Shown: positions 25,675 through 34,267 of the stretch, one piece after another
How the letters are laid out: each line of letters starts with the position of its first letter
Position numbering within the stretch: position 1 is the first letter of the stretch
NCBI RefSeq assembly: GCF_005502935.1
Contig: NZ_SCMP01000008.1
Coordinates: forward strand, 1-64,000
Source of the DNA: Pseudomonas sp. 2FG
GTDB lineage: Bacteria > Pseudomonadota > Gammaproteobacteria > Pseudomonadales > Pseudomonadaceae
Direction: 5' to 3'
DNA length: 64,000 nucleotides
Made by a program: the position numbers and the translations under genes
The notes under the pieces: generated by a model
What the model saw: only the letters and a program-made list of their open reading frames with translations
What the model was told of the DNA's origin: nothing
The model's database searches: none

Positions 25675-27735
25675 ATGCCTACCGATCCGCGCTATTCCAT
25701 CCTCTTCGAGCCAGTCAAGATCGGCCCGGTGACGGCGCCCAACCGTTTCTTCCAGGTGCCGCACTGCAATGGCATGGGCCACCTGCGACCGAACATGCTG
25801 GCGGCCATGCGCGGGATCAAGGCCGAAGGCGGCTGGGGTTCGATCTGCACCGAGGTCACCGACATCCACCCGACTTCGGACCAGAGCCCCTACGCCGAGG
25901 GCAAGCTCTGGGACGACGGCGACATCCCCGCGGTGACGGCCATGACCAAGGCGGTGCATGCCCACGGCGCCCTCGCCGGCATCGAGCTGGCCCACCTCGG
26001 CCTGGCCTTCGGCAACCAGGATTCGCGCATGGCGCCGCTGGCCCCTTCGCACCGCTCCATCGTCCTCGACGAGCCGATCCAGGCCCGTGGCATGTCGCTC
26101 AGCGATATCCGCGACCTGCGCAAGTGGCACCGCGACGCCGCCCTGCGCGCCAAGCGCGCCGACTTCGACATCGTCTATGTGTACGCCGCGCACAACCTGT
26201 CGATCCTCCAGCAGTTCCTCCTGCCGCGTTACAACCAGCGCACCGACCAGTACGGCGGGTCGCTTACCAACCGCGTGCGCCTGCTGCGCGAAGTGCTGGA
26301 AGACACCAAGGAGGCGGTCGGCGACCGCTGCGCCGTGGCCCTGCGCTTCGCCGTCGACGAGCTGATGGGCCCCGACGGCCTGCGCTGCGAGGAAGAAGGC
26401 CGCGAGGTGGTGGAGATGCTCGCCGAGATTCCCGACCTGTGGGACGTCAACATCAGTTCCTGGGAGAACGACTCGGGCACCTCGCGCTTCACCCAGGAGG
26501 GCTTCCAGGAGCCCTACATCAACTTCGTCAAACGGGTCACCAGCAAGCCGGTGGTCGGCGTCGGCCGCTACACCTCGCCGGACACCATGGTGCGCCTGAT
26601 CAAATCCGGGGTGATGGACCTGGTCGGCGCCGCGCGGCCGTCGATCGCCGACCCCTTCCTGCCGAACAAGATCCGCGAGGACCGCCTCGACGACATCCGC
26701 GAGTGCATCGGCTGCAATATCTGCGTCTCGGCCGACTACAACATAGTGCCGCTGCGCTGCACCCAGAACCCGACCATGGGCGAGGAATGGCGCCGCGGCT
26801 GGCACCCGGAGCGGATGAACCCGAAACGCTCGGACGACTCGGTGCTGGTGGTCGGCGCCGGCCCGGCCGGGCTGGAAGCGGCCCGCGCCCTCGGCGAGCG
26901 CGGCTACAGCGTGGCCCTGGCCGAGGCCGGCGACACCCTCGGCGGCCGGGTCATGCTCGAAGGCGCGCTGCCCGGCCTGGCCGAATGGCGGCGGGTGGCC
27001 GACTACCGCATCCTGCAGTTGCAGAAATCGACCAAGGTCGACATCTACCGCGACAGCCGCCTGAGCGCCGAGGATGTGCTCGGCTTCGGCTTCGCCCATG
27101 TGCTGCTGGCCACCGGCTCGACCTGGCGCAACGACGGCATCGGCCGCACCCACCACCGCGCCATCCCCGGCCTGGAGCAGCGTCCGCTCTATACCCCGGA
27201 CGACCTGATGGGCGGCAAACTGCCCAGCGGCGAGGTGCTGATCTTCGACGACGAGACCTTCTACATGGGCGGTGTGCTCGCCGAACTGCTGGCGCAGAAA
27301 GGTTGCCGGGTCACCCTGGTGACGCCCTTCCCGGTGGTCTCGCCCTGGGCGCAGAACACCATGGAGCAGGGCCGCATCCAGGCGCGCCTGCTGGAGTTGG
27401 GCGTGACCCTGCTGACCAACCAGCGCCTGCATTCGCTCGACGGCGAAGGCGCGCTGCTGGCCTGCAGTTACACCGACAAACTCAGCCGCCTGGCCACCGA
27501 CGCCGTGGTGCTGGTCACCGAGCGCAGCCCCAACGAACAGCTGCTGCTGGACCTGCAAGCCAACCCCGCGGCCCTGCACGATGCCGGGATCAAGACCCTG
27601 CGCGCGATCGGCGACTGCCATGCGCCGGGCATCATCGCCAGCGCGGTGTACCACGGCCACCAGGCCGCCCGCGAGCTGGAAGAGTCGGAGGAGGCCATCG
27701 CCTTCCGCCGCGAACGCATCATCGTCCTCAGCTGA
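25675..27735 (+). CDS. Trimethylamine/histamine dehydrogenase-family iron-sulfur flavoprotein
   Basis: Amine dehydrogenase with an N-terminal Old-Yellow-Enzyme barrel (about 1-380) and a C-terminal ADP/NAD-type domain (SVLVVGAGPAGLEAARALGE, about 390 on). C31 in QVPHCNG aligns with Cys30 of trimethylamine dehydrogenase, which bonds covalently to FMN. The 4Fe-4S ligands are C344, C347, C350 and C362. Y170, H173 and D266 match the catalytic triad. Of the aromatic bowl only W263 is kept: Tyr60 is V61 and Trp355 is D354. Asp at the last position recalls histamine dehydrogenase, so a cationic primary amine or diamine is more likely than trimethylamine. 686 residues, close to the usual 690-730. Confidence 0.88.
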   Translation: MPTDPRYSILFEPVKIGPVTAPNRFFQVPHCNGMGHLRPNMLAAMRGIKAEGGWGSICTEVTDIHPTSDQSPYAEGKLWDDGDIPAVTAMTKAVHAHGALAGIELAHLGLAFGNQDSRMAPLAPSHRSIVLDEPIQARGMSLSDIRDLRKWHRDAALRAKRADFDIVYVYAAHNLSILQQFLLPRYNQRTDQYGGSLTNRVRLLREVLEDTKEAVGDRCAVALRFAVDELMGPDGLRCEEEGREVVEMLAEIPDLWDVNISSWENDSGTSRFTQEGFQEPYINFVKRVTSKPVVGVGRYTSPDTMVRLIKSGVMDLVGAARPSIADPFLPNKIREDRLDDIRECIGCNICVSADYNIVPLRCTQNPTMGEEWRRGWHPERMNPKRSDDSVLVVGAGPAGLEAARALGERGYSVALAEAGDTLGGRVMLEGALPGLAEWRRVADYRILQLQKSTKVDIYRDSRLSAEDVLGFGFAHVLLATGSTWRNDGIGRTHHRAIPGLEQRPLYTPDDLMGGKLPSGEVLIFDDETFYMGGVLAELLAQKGCRVTLVTPFPVVSPWAQNTMEQGRIQARLLELGVTLLTNQRLHSLDGEGALLACSYTDKLSRLATDAVVLVTERSPNEQLLLDLQANPAALHDAGIKTLRAIGDCHAPGIIASAVYHGHQAARELEESEEAIAFRRERIIVLS

Positions 27736-27751
27736 GCATCAGGAGCCACAC

Positions 27752-28117
27752 GTGAATCAAAGCATCGACTGCATCATCGACTTCGCCGCCAGCCCGGCCC
27801 AACCCATGGCGGAAGTGGTGGATCACCCCGCCCTGCTCTCCGCGCCCTACCGGGCCACCACCTGGACGCACTACAGCACGCCGGGCGATGCCTTTGCCGC
27901 CGGCATCTGGGAGGCGGAAACCTGCATCGAGAAGTTCGTCGCGGAACATGAGGAGTACTGCCATATCCTCCAGGGCAGCGTTCGCCTCACCGATCAGCAG
28001 GGCCACTCCAAGACCTTCGGCCCCGGCAGCCACTTCACCATTCCGGCGGGTTTCAGCGGGCTGTGGGAGAACCTGGGCAACGTGCGCAAGGCCTATGTAA
28101 TCGCCTCGCCCAGCTGA
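27752..28117 (+). CDS. Small DUF861 (cupin_3) protein
   Basis: A single-domain cupin of 121 residues starting at GTG 27752 with AGGAG nine bases upstream, 16 bases after the flavoenzyme stop. It has the family pattern EEYCHILQGSVRLTDQQGHS, then FGPGSHFTIPAGFSGLWENL. Such proteins are often found next to amine- and ureide-catabolic enzymes, but their reaction is usually unknown. Co-transcription with the flavoenzyme is likely. A decayed relative lies at 62722-62990. Confidence 0.85.
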   Translation: MNQSIDCIIDFAASPAQPMAEVVDHPALLSAPYRATTWTHYSTPGDAFAAGIWEAETCIEKFVAEHEEYCHILQGSVRLTDQQGHSKTFGPGSHFTIPAGFSGLWENLGNVRKAYVIASPS

Positions 28118-28168
28118 GTCGACAGCGGGATCGGCCGCGGCAAACAGCGGCTAAAGGTGAGGACGAGC

Positions 28169-29374
28169 ATGCGCGTGATAGTGGTAGGTGCCGGTTTTGC
28201 CGGCTTGGCGGCGGCGGACGAGTTGCAGCGCCGAGGCGCCGAGGTGCAGGTCCTGGAAGCCCGCCAGCGGGTGGGAGGCCGGGTCTGGTCGCAACCCTTC
28301 GCCGGCGCCATAGTCGAGCGCGGCGCAGAGTTCGTGCTGGCCGAGCATCGGGTGCTGCTCGGCTTGTGCAAAAGGTTCGGCTTGCCGCTGGCGGATAAAG
28401 GCCTGGATTTCGGCAACCGGCAACCCCGCGGCGGCCTGGGCGTGAGCCAAGGCGACTACCAGGCCGGCGTGGCCGCACTGGACGCCGCGCTGAAATCCGC
28501 CCGCCCAGCGCCAGGGCTCTCCGTACAGCGGTTCCTGGCCGGAGTGCCGATGCACGAGGGCGCGCGGGAAGCCATTACCGCCCGCCTGGAAGTTACCAAT
28601 GGCGCAACGGCCGACCAGCTCGACGCCCGCACCCTGGGGCAGGATGCCAGCGACTTCGCCAGCTACCCCAGCTACACCCTGGTCGGGGGCAACGATGGGC
28701 TGGCCAAGGCATTGGCGGCGACGCTGCACAAGCTGCAGCTGAACTGCGCCGTACAGCGGATCGAGCGCACGGCTGCCGGCTACAGCGTGGCGACGCCCAC
28801 GCGCAGTTGGCAGGCCGATGCCGTCGTGGTGTCCGTACCGGCCAGCGTGCTGGCACAGATCGCCTTCAACCCTGGATTACCCGCCGCCCAGCGCAGCCTG
28901 ATCCCGCGCCTGCAATACGGCCAGGCCGCCAAGCTGTTTATCGCGCTGAGCCAACCCGCGCCGCCGAGCGCCGTGGTGAGCGTGGCGGAGCGCTTCTGGA
29001 CCGGCACGGGGACGGGCGCGCAGGCCGCCGCCCTGCCCTACTGCGTCAGTTTCGCCGGGAGCATGGCCGCGCTGGATCGGCTCGGCGTGGATCAAGGGCC
29101 TGCCACCTGGGTGGCCGCGGTGCAGCGCCTGCGCCCGGACCTCAAGCTCGATACGCGCAGCGTGCTGCTTTCCACCTGGCACGACGACCCCTGGGCACGC
29201 GGCGTCTACTGCTATGAGCCGGTCGGCCTGTCACGGTATGAGATGCAGGCCTTGGGCAGCCCCATCGACAAGCTGGTGTTCTGTGGCGAACATACCGCCG
29301 GCGACTATTTTGGCTACATGGAAGGCGCGCTAAGGAGTGGCTATGCGGCCGCCAAGGCGCTTGGCAACGCGTAA
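28169..29374 (+). CDS. Flavin monoamine oxidase-family protein
   Basis: FAD-dependent amine oxidase, about 401 residues. The N-terminal dinucleotide site reads VIVVGAGFAGLAAADELQRR; the C-terminal flavin contact is FCGEHTAGDYFGYMEGALRS. The Cys that bonds FAD covalently in eukaryotic MAO is not seen, so FAD is probably non-covalent, as in bacterial PuuB and tryptophan-type oxidases. I chose ATG 28169 because GGTGAGGA lies just upstream; a GTG at 28157 is in frame. It lies 51 bases after the cupin gene and extends the amine-oxidation operon. Confidence 0.88.
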   Translation: MRVIVVGAGFAGLAAADELQRRGAEVQVLEARQRVGGRVWSQPFAGAIVERGAEFVLAEHRVLLGLCKRFGLPLADKGLDFGNRQPRGGLGVSQGDYQAGVAALDAALKSARPAPGLSVQRFLAGVPMHEGAREAITARLEVTNGATADQLDARTLGQDASDFASYPSYTLVGGNDGLAKALAATLHKLQLNCAVQRIERTAAGYSVATPTRSWQADAVVVSVPASVLAQIAFNPGLPAAQRSLIPRLQYGQAAKLFIALSQPAPPSAVVSVAERFWTGTGTGAQAAALPYCVSFAGSMAALDRLGVDQGPATWVAAVQRLRPDLKLDTRSVLLSTWHDDPWARGVYCYEPVGLSRYEMQALGSPIDKLVFCGEHTAGDYFGYMEGALRSGYAAAKALGNA

Positions 29375-29492
29375 CCACGGGCCAGCTAGTATCGATAGTG
29401 CCCACGCGCCATAGCCAATCGCGAATGATGCCTAAGCACCCAGGCCGGCCACCGCGCATCCCCAAGCACAATAAATAGATTCGGGAGTTTCC

Positions 29493-30596
29493 ATGCAGTC
29501 GAGCAAAGCCGTCCTGTTGACGCTGGCCTGTAGCGCGGTAATCGCCCTGAGCAGCGTGCGGGCCAACGCCGAGGAGCAGGTGGTCAACATCTACAACTGG
29601 GCCAATTACATCGACCCCGAGGTGCTGAAAAGCTTCGAGCGGGACACCGGCATACGCCCGATCTACGACGTCTACGACTCCAACGAGACCCTCGAAGGCA
29701 AGCTGCTGTCCGGCAACACCGGCTACGACCTGGTGGTGCCGTCGAACAACTTCCTTGGTCACCAAATTCAGGCGGGCGTGTTCCGCAAGCTCGACAAGCG
29801 CCGCATCCCCAACCTGAAGGAGCTCGACCCGGGCCTGATGAGGCAGTTGGAAACCAACGACCCCGGCAACCTCCATGGCGTGCCCTACCTATGGGCCTCC
29901 ACCGGCATCGTCTACAACGTCGACAAGGTCAAGGCCGCGCTCGGCGATACGCCGCCGGATTCCTGGGCCCTGCTCTTCGAGCCGCAGAACATGGAGAAAC
30001 TGGCCCAATGCGGCGTCGCCTTTCTCGACTCGGCCGACGAGGTGCTGAACACCGCGCTGCTCTACCTGGGCATCGACCCCAACGCCGCCAGCGAAGCGGA
30101 CTACCGCAAGGCCGAAGCGCAGTTGATGAAAGTGCGCCCGCACATCGCCTACTTCAACTCGGTGAAATACACCGCGGACCTGGCCAACGGCGATATCTGC
30201 GTGGCACTGGCCTACTCCGGCGATGCCGGCCAGGCCAGCGAGCGGGCGAACGAGGCCGGCAATGGCATCAGGATCTCTTACCTGCTGCCCAAGGAAGGTG
30301 GCAAGGTCGCCTTCGACCTGATGGCGATTCCGGCCGATGCCAGGCACCCGGAAAATGCCGAGGCCTTCATCAACTACGTGCTGGCGCCCAAGGTCATGGC
30401 ACGGATCACCGATTACGTGCGCTACCCGAACGCGGTGCCGGCCTCCAGGGCCTTCATGGACCCGGCGGCAGCCCAGGACCCGATCATCCATCCGCCCCCT
30501 GAAGCCATGGGCAAACTGGTGGTACTCAAGCCCCAGCCGCAGAAGATGATGCGGTTGCAGACGCGTATCTGGAACCGGATCAAGACCGGTATCTGA
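29493..30596 (+). CDS. PotF-like periplasmic binding protein 2
   Basis: Second polyamine-family receptor, 367 residues with a signal peptide ending near ANA (residue 26). It begins VVNIYNWANYIDPEVLKSFE. Compared with PotF as recalled, Trp-Ser-Asp is Trp-Ala-Asn and the GWAGD Trp is Tyr (AYSGD), but the FFD Asp is kept (AFDLMAIP) and the DEV Glu is kept. Its ligand pocket therefore differs both from PotF and from the receptor at 23532. A clear promoter was not seen in the 118-base gap upstream. It could serve the same PotABC channel. Confidence 0.88.
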   Translation: MQSSKAVLLTLACSAVIALSSVRANAEEQVVNIYNWANYIDPEVLKSFERDTGIRPIYDVYDSNETLEGKLLSGNTGYDLVVPSNNFLGHQIQAGVFRKLDKRRIPNLKELDPGLMRQLETNDPGNLHGVPYLWASTGIVYNVDKVKAALGDTPPDSWALLFEPQNMEKLAQCGVAFLDSADEVLNTALLYLGIDPNAASEADYRKAEAQLMKVRPHIAYFNSVKYTADLANGDICVALAYSGDAGQASERANEAGNGIRISYLLPKEGGKVAFDLMAIPADARHPENAEAFINYVLAPKVMARITDYVRYPNAVPASRAFMDPAAAQDPIIHPPPEAMGKLVVLKPQPQKMMRLQTRIWNRIKTGI

Positions 30597-30609
30597 TCGC
30601 GCCCTGCGC

Positions 30610-31575
30610 CTAGCCTTGCAGCACGGAACCAAACACCTGACGGCCATCGGCGGCGACCTTGCCGGCCAGTTGCAGTGAGGCCCCACCAGCCAGGCAGCTC
30701 AAACGGAAAACCCCGGCCGGTGCCTGCTCGAGGGTCTCCTGCACGACCTGCCGGTCCTCGCCCCGCAGGCAGGCGAGCAACGCCGGCAGGTCATCCAGAC
30801 GGGCATTGCCGCGCGTGCCAAGCAGCTTGCGGGTGGCCGCATCACAACTGAGCCGACGGCTTTCCCGGTCATAGCGCCAGGTACCGGCCCCGAGGGCGGT
30901 TAGCAGTTCCTCATTGGCCCGCAGGCCTTCCTCGGCGAGCCTGCGGGCCGTGTTGTCCATGCTGATACCGAGCATCTTCACTACCCGTCCTGCCGCATCG
31001 CGGATCGGTGTCGCCCGCGAGGCGATCCAACGCACGCCCCCCTCGGGGGTGCGCAGGCGGAAGTCGCTCTCGAACGGCAGACCGTCCTCGAAGGCCTGCG
31101 CGTAAACGCCCTGCAGGGACTTGGCATCCTCAGCCTCGAGCAACGCCCAAAACTCTTCGTTGCGCTTGATCACCCAGCCGTAGACCTGCTCGACGTTGCT
31201 CGAGTAGTTGACCTCATCGGTGAGCAGGTTCCACTCCCAGGTGACGATGCGGGCGTTTTCCAGCGCCTGCTGCATGCGCGCCTCACTTTCCATGATCTCG
31301 GCGGTGTATTTGCGCCGCACATCGGTCATCGGCAGGGCTACCGGCTCGGCGCTACCGGCATCGCGCTGCGCCTCTTCGCCATAACGCAGCCAGATCCAGT
31401 TGACCCGCAGCAGGTCGGCCAGGCGGCGCAAGTTGGCGTAGTCGATCTCGCCGCCGCGCGTCCACTTGTGCACGGCGGTGCGGGAAATACCCAGCACACT
31501 GGCGACTGCCTGCAGGGTCAGCTTGTTGTGTTCGAGCAATTCCTTGAGGCGGAAGGCGAAGCTGTTGGCGTCCAT
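30610..31575 (-). CDS. PAS-domain regulator with N-terminal HTH
   Basis: One-component transcription factor of 321 residues. An XRE-like HTH (LTLQAVASVLGISRTAVHKW, about 20-40) is followed by a PAS fold (MESEARMQQALENARIVTWE, ending FRLRTPEGGVRWIASRATPI, then DAAGRVVKMLGISMDNTARR) and a partial second sensor domain. ATG 31575 was chosen for the HTH start. It lies 137 bases downstream of cntB on the same strand, with a GC hairpin in between, so it may be transcribed separately or as the tail of the carnitine operon. It is a candidate carnitine or amine sensor. Confidence 0.8.
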   Translation of the reverse strand: MDANSFAFRLKELLEHNKLTLQAVASVLGISRTAVHKWTRGGEIDYANLRRLADLLRVNWIWLRYGEEAQRDAGSAEPVALPMTDVRRKYTAEIMESEARMQQALENARIVTWEWNLLTDEVNYSSNVEQVYGWVIKRNEEFWALLEAEDAKSLQGVYAQAFEDGLPFESDFRLRTPEGGVRWIASRATPIRDAAGRVVKMLGISMDNTARRLAEEGLRANEELLTALGAGTWRYDRESRRLSCDAATRKLLGTRGNARLDDLPALLACLRGEDRQVVQETLEQAPAGVFRLSCLAGGASLQLAGKVAADGRQVFGSVLQG

Positions 31576-31617
31576 CGAACAACCTTGGGTAGAAGGGGCT
31601 TGGGAGTCAGGCGTGGA

Positions 31618-31639
31618 GCGCCCGGGAAGTGCCGGGCGC
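31618..31639 (-). terminator. GC hairpin between cntB and the PAS regulator
   Basis: An 8-bp stem (GCGCCCGG with CCGGGCGC) and a six-base loop, 43 bases upstream of the regulator start. No strong T-run follows, so it may attenuate rather than end transcription from the cnt operon. Confidence 0.4.
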
Positions 31640-31712
31640 CGATTATACACAGCGCCCGTCCTCAGCCAGGCGGCAAGCCGGTAGCGAGCCCGCCCAAGTC
31701 TCGCGCACGCAC

Positions 31713-32684
31713 TCAGAGGTCGAGCACCAGACGCCCGCCCCGGGCGCGTGAAACACAGATCATCAGCGTCTGTTGAGCGGCCTTTTCCGCGGCGCTCAGG
31801 TACTGGTCGAAGTGCTCCACTTCACCCTCGAGGATGCGTGTCTCACAGGTGCCGCAGACCCCTTCGCGGCACAGGCACTCGACCTTGGCGGCGTTGGTGT
31901 TCTCGATGGCCTGGAGGATGCTCATGCCCTCCTCCACTTGCAATTCCCGACCCGACTTGGCCAGCACCAGGGTAAAGGCGCTGCCAGTGGCCGGCGCCGC
32001 GGCGAACTGCTCCCAATGCACGCGCCGATCGGCCAGGCCCTGCTGTTTGGCCGTGGCGATCACCGCGTCGATCAGCGGCTTCGGGCCACAGACGTAGACG
32101 TGCGCCTCACTCTCCAGCCCCGCGAGCAGCGCGACCAGATCCAGACGCTGTTGCAGGCTGTCGATATAGGCCCGCGTGTGTGCGGCGTGCGGCCCGGCGG
32201 CGAGCTCGGCATGGAAGGCGCCGTGCTCGGGGCTGCGAAAAGCGTAGTGCAGTTCGTAATCGGCACCTTGCCCGTGCAGTTCGTGCAGCTGCGCGAGGAA
32301 TGGCGTGATGCCGATGCCGCCGGCGATCAGGACGTGCTTGCGTGCGCTGCCGTCGATGGCGAACAGGTTGTTCGGGGTGGAGATCATCAACTCGCTGCCG
32401 ACCGCCACCTGCTCATGCATAAAGGCCGAGCCGCCCTTGGACTGTTCTTCCAGGCGCACACCGATCTGGTAGCTGGCGGTGGCCTGCGGGTCGCTCATCA
32501 ACGAGTAGGCGTTGCTGTGCTGGCGCCCGTCGGCGCCCCTCATCTGCACGATGATGTGACTGCCGCCGCTGAAACTCGGCAGCGACTCACCATCCTGGCG
32601 TACCAAGGTGAAACGCTTGATCAGGGGCGTTACCTGTTCGACCCCGGTGACACGAGCGGCAATCATTTCGTATGTGTTGGCCAT
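31713..32684 (-). CDS. cntB: Carnitine monooxygenase reductase subunit
   Basis: Supplies electrons from NAD(P)H to the Rieske oxygenase CntA. It is 323 residues with a flavin-binding barrel (about 1-100), a nucleotide domain (VLIAGGIGITPFLAQL, about 108-123) and a C-terminal plant-type 2Fe-2S domain with CLCREGVCGTC and a later MICVSRA cysteine. ATG 32684 has AGAGG upstream. It is third in the operon cntA, aldehyde dehydrogenase, cntB. Its sequence fits CntB/YeaX. It might also serve the orphan Rieske oxygenase at 10752. Confidence 0.9.
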   Translation of the reverse strand: MANTYEMIAARVTGVEQVTPLIKRFTLVRQDGESLPSFSGGSHIIVQMRGADGRQHSNAYSLMSDPQATASYQIGVRLEEQSKGGSAFMHEQVAVGSELMISTPNNLFAIDGSARKHVLIAGGIGITPFLAQLHELHGQGADYELHYAFRSPEHGAFHAELAAGPHAAHTRAYIDSLQQRLDLVALLAGLESEAHVYVCGPKPLIDAVIATAKQQGLADRRVHWEQFAAAPATGSAFTLVLAKSGRELQVEEGMSILQAIENTNAAKVECLCREGVCGTCETRILEGEVEHFDQYLSAAEKAAQQTLMICVSRARGGRLVLDL

Positions 32685-32754
32685 CGCTAACCTCTGCTGC
32701 GGCAATGAGCGGCACGCCGTGCCGCTCGGATTGGAACGCTGTGTTGGGCGGTGT

Positions 32755-34203
32755 TCAAACCGCCAGGCACAGGTATTTCAGTTGCAAGTAATCGTCTATC
32801 CCGTACTTCGAGCCTTCGCGGCCGAGGCCGGACTGCTTGACCCCACCGAAGGGCGCGACCTCGTTGGAGATCAGCCCGGTGTTGATGCCGACCATGCCGT
32901 ACTCCAGATGCTCGGCGATGTTCCACAGGTGGGCGATATCGCGGCTGTAGAAGTAGGCGGCGAGGCCATAGAGGGTGTCGTTGGCCAGGCGCAGCACCTC
33001 CGCATCGGAGGAGAAACGCAGCAGCGGTGCGACCGGGCCGAAGATTTCCTCGTCGAGCAGTTGCATGCCCGGCTTGATGTCGCCCAGCACGGTGGGCTCG
33101 AAGAAGTGCTCGCCGAGGCCATGGATCCGGCCACCGACCAGCACCTTGGCACCTTTAGCCACGGCGTCGTCGATCAGGGCGCGCACCTTGTCCACCGCCT
33201 TGGCGCTGATCAACGGGCCGATCTGGGTGGCGCTGTCATGGCCATGGCCAACCTTCAGCTCAGCCACCTTGGCGGCGAACTTGGCGGCGAACTCGGCGTA
33301 CACCGCGTCATGCACGTAGAAACGGTTGACGCACACACAGGTCTGCCCGGCGTTGCGATATTTGGCGGCGATCGCGCCTTCGACGGCGGCATCGACATCG
33401 GCATCGGCGAAGACGATGAAGGGCGCGTTGCCGCCCAGCTCCAGCGAGACCTTCTTGATCGTCTCGGCGCACTGGCTCATCAGCAGGCGCCCGACCGGCG
33501 TCGAGCCGGTGAAGCTGAGCTTGCGCACCAGCGGGTGACCGGTCAGCTGCGCGCCGATGGCCTTGGCATCGCCGGTGACTATGCTCAGTACCCCAGCCGG
33601 AACCCCGGCGCGGTGCGCCAGTTCAGCCAAAGCCAGCGCCGAGAACGGCGTCTCGTTGGCCGGTTTGACCACTATGCTGCAACCTGCGGCCAGCGCCGGC
33701 GCAACCTTGCGGGTGATCATCGCCGCCGGGAAGTTCCACGGCGTGATCGCCGCGCAGACGCCGATGCCCTGCTTGATCACCAGCAGGCGCTTGTTCGCCG
33801 CGGGCGAAGGAATCACGTCGCCGTAGACGCGTTTGCCTTCCTCGGCGAACCACTCGATAAAGGCGGCGGCATAGCGGATTTCGCCCAGCGCCTCGTGCAA
33901 CGGCTTGCCCTGCTCCCAGGTCATCAGCTGGGCCAGATCGTCTTCGTGTTCGAGCATCAGCTCGTACCAGCGGCGCAGGATGTGCGCGCGCTCCTTGGCG
34001 GTACGTGCGCGCCAGTCCGGCAGTGCGACATCGGCGGCCTCGATGGCCCGTACAGCCTCGGCACCGCCCATCAGCGGTACGCTACCGATGCGTTGGCCGC
34101 TGGCCGGATCAGTCACTTCGACGGTCGCGCGGCTGTCGGCATCGCTCCAGGCTCCGGCGATAAACGCCTGCTGGCGGAACAGTTGCGGGTCTTTCAGATT
34201 CAC
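32755..34203 (-). CDS. GabD-like aldehyde dehydrogenase (probable malic semialdehyde dehydrogenase)
   Basis: NAD(P)-dependent semialdehyde oxidation. It is 482 residues, the same as E. coli GabD, and shares VNLKDPQLFRQQ at the start, VSLELGGNAPFIVFADADVD with the catalytic Glu, and NAGQTCVCVNRFYV with the catalytic Cys. CntA cleaves carnitine to trimethylamine and malic semialdehyde, so an operonic GabD-like enzyme should make malate. I chose GTG 34203 because GAGGGG lies eight bases before it and because it aligns with the GabD start; GTG 34212 lacks spacing. Succinate semialdehyde is a possible alternative substrate. Confidence 0.85.
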   Translation of the reverse strand: MNLKDPQLFRQQAFIAGAWSDADSRATVEVTDPASGQRIGSVPLMGGAEAVRAIEAADVALPDWRARTAKERAHILRRWYELMLEHEDDLAQLMTWEQGKPLHEALGEIRYAAAFIEWFAEEGKRVYGDVIPSPAANKRLLVIKQGIGVCAAITPWNFPAAMITRKVAPALAAGCSIVVKPANETPFSALALAELAHRAGVPAGVLSIVTGDAKAIGAQLTGHPLVRKLSFTGSTPVGRLLMSQCAETIKKVSLELGGNAPFIVFADADVDAAVEGAIAAKYRNAGQTCVCVNRFYVHDAVYAEFAAKFAAKVAELKVGHGHDSATQIGPLISAKAVDKVRALIDDAVAKGAKVLVGGRIHGLGEHFFEPTVLGDIKPGMQLLDEEIFGPVAPLLRFSSDAEVLRLANDTLYGLAAYFYSRDIAHLWNIAEHLEYGMVGINTGLISNEVAPFGGVKQSGLGREGSKYGIDDYLQLKYLCLAV

Positions 34204-34267
34204 GCAGGGCACCCCTCTTGTTCTGTTTGCAAGCCACCGGAGCGAGCCGCTGCGGCGGTTGTCTTCC

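Noticed and set aside
25675..27735. Annotation as true trimethylamine dehydrogenase or as DgcA (dimethylglycine demethylation).
   Set aside because: The bowl residues Tyr60 and Trp355 are replaced, and DgcA as I recall it lacks the QVPHC covalent-FMN motif seen here.
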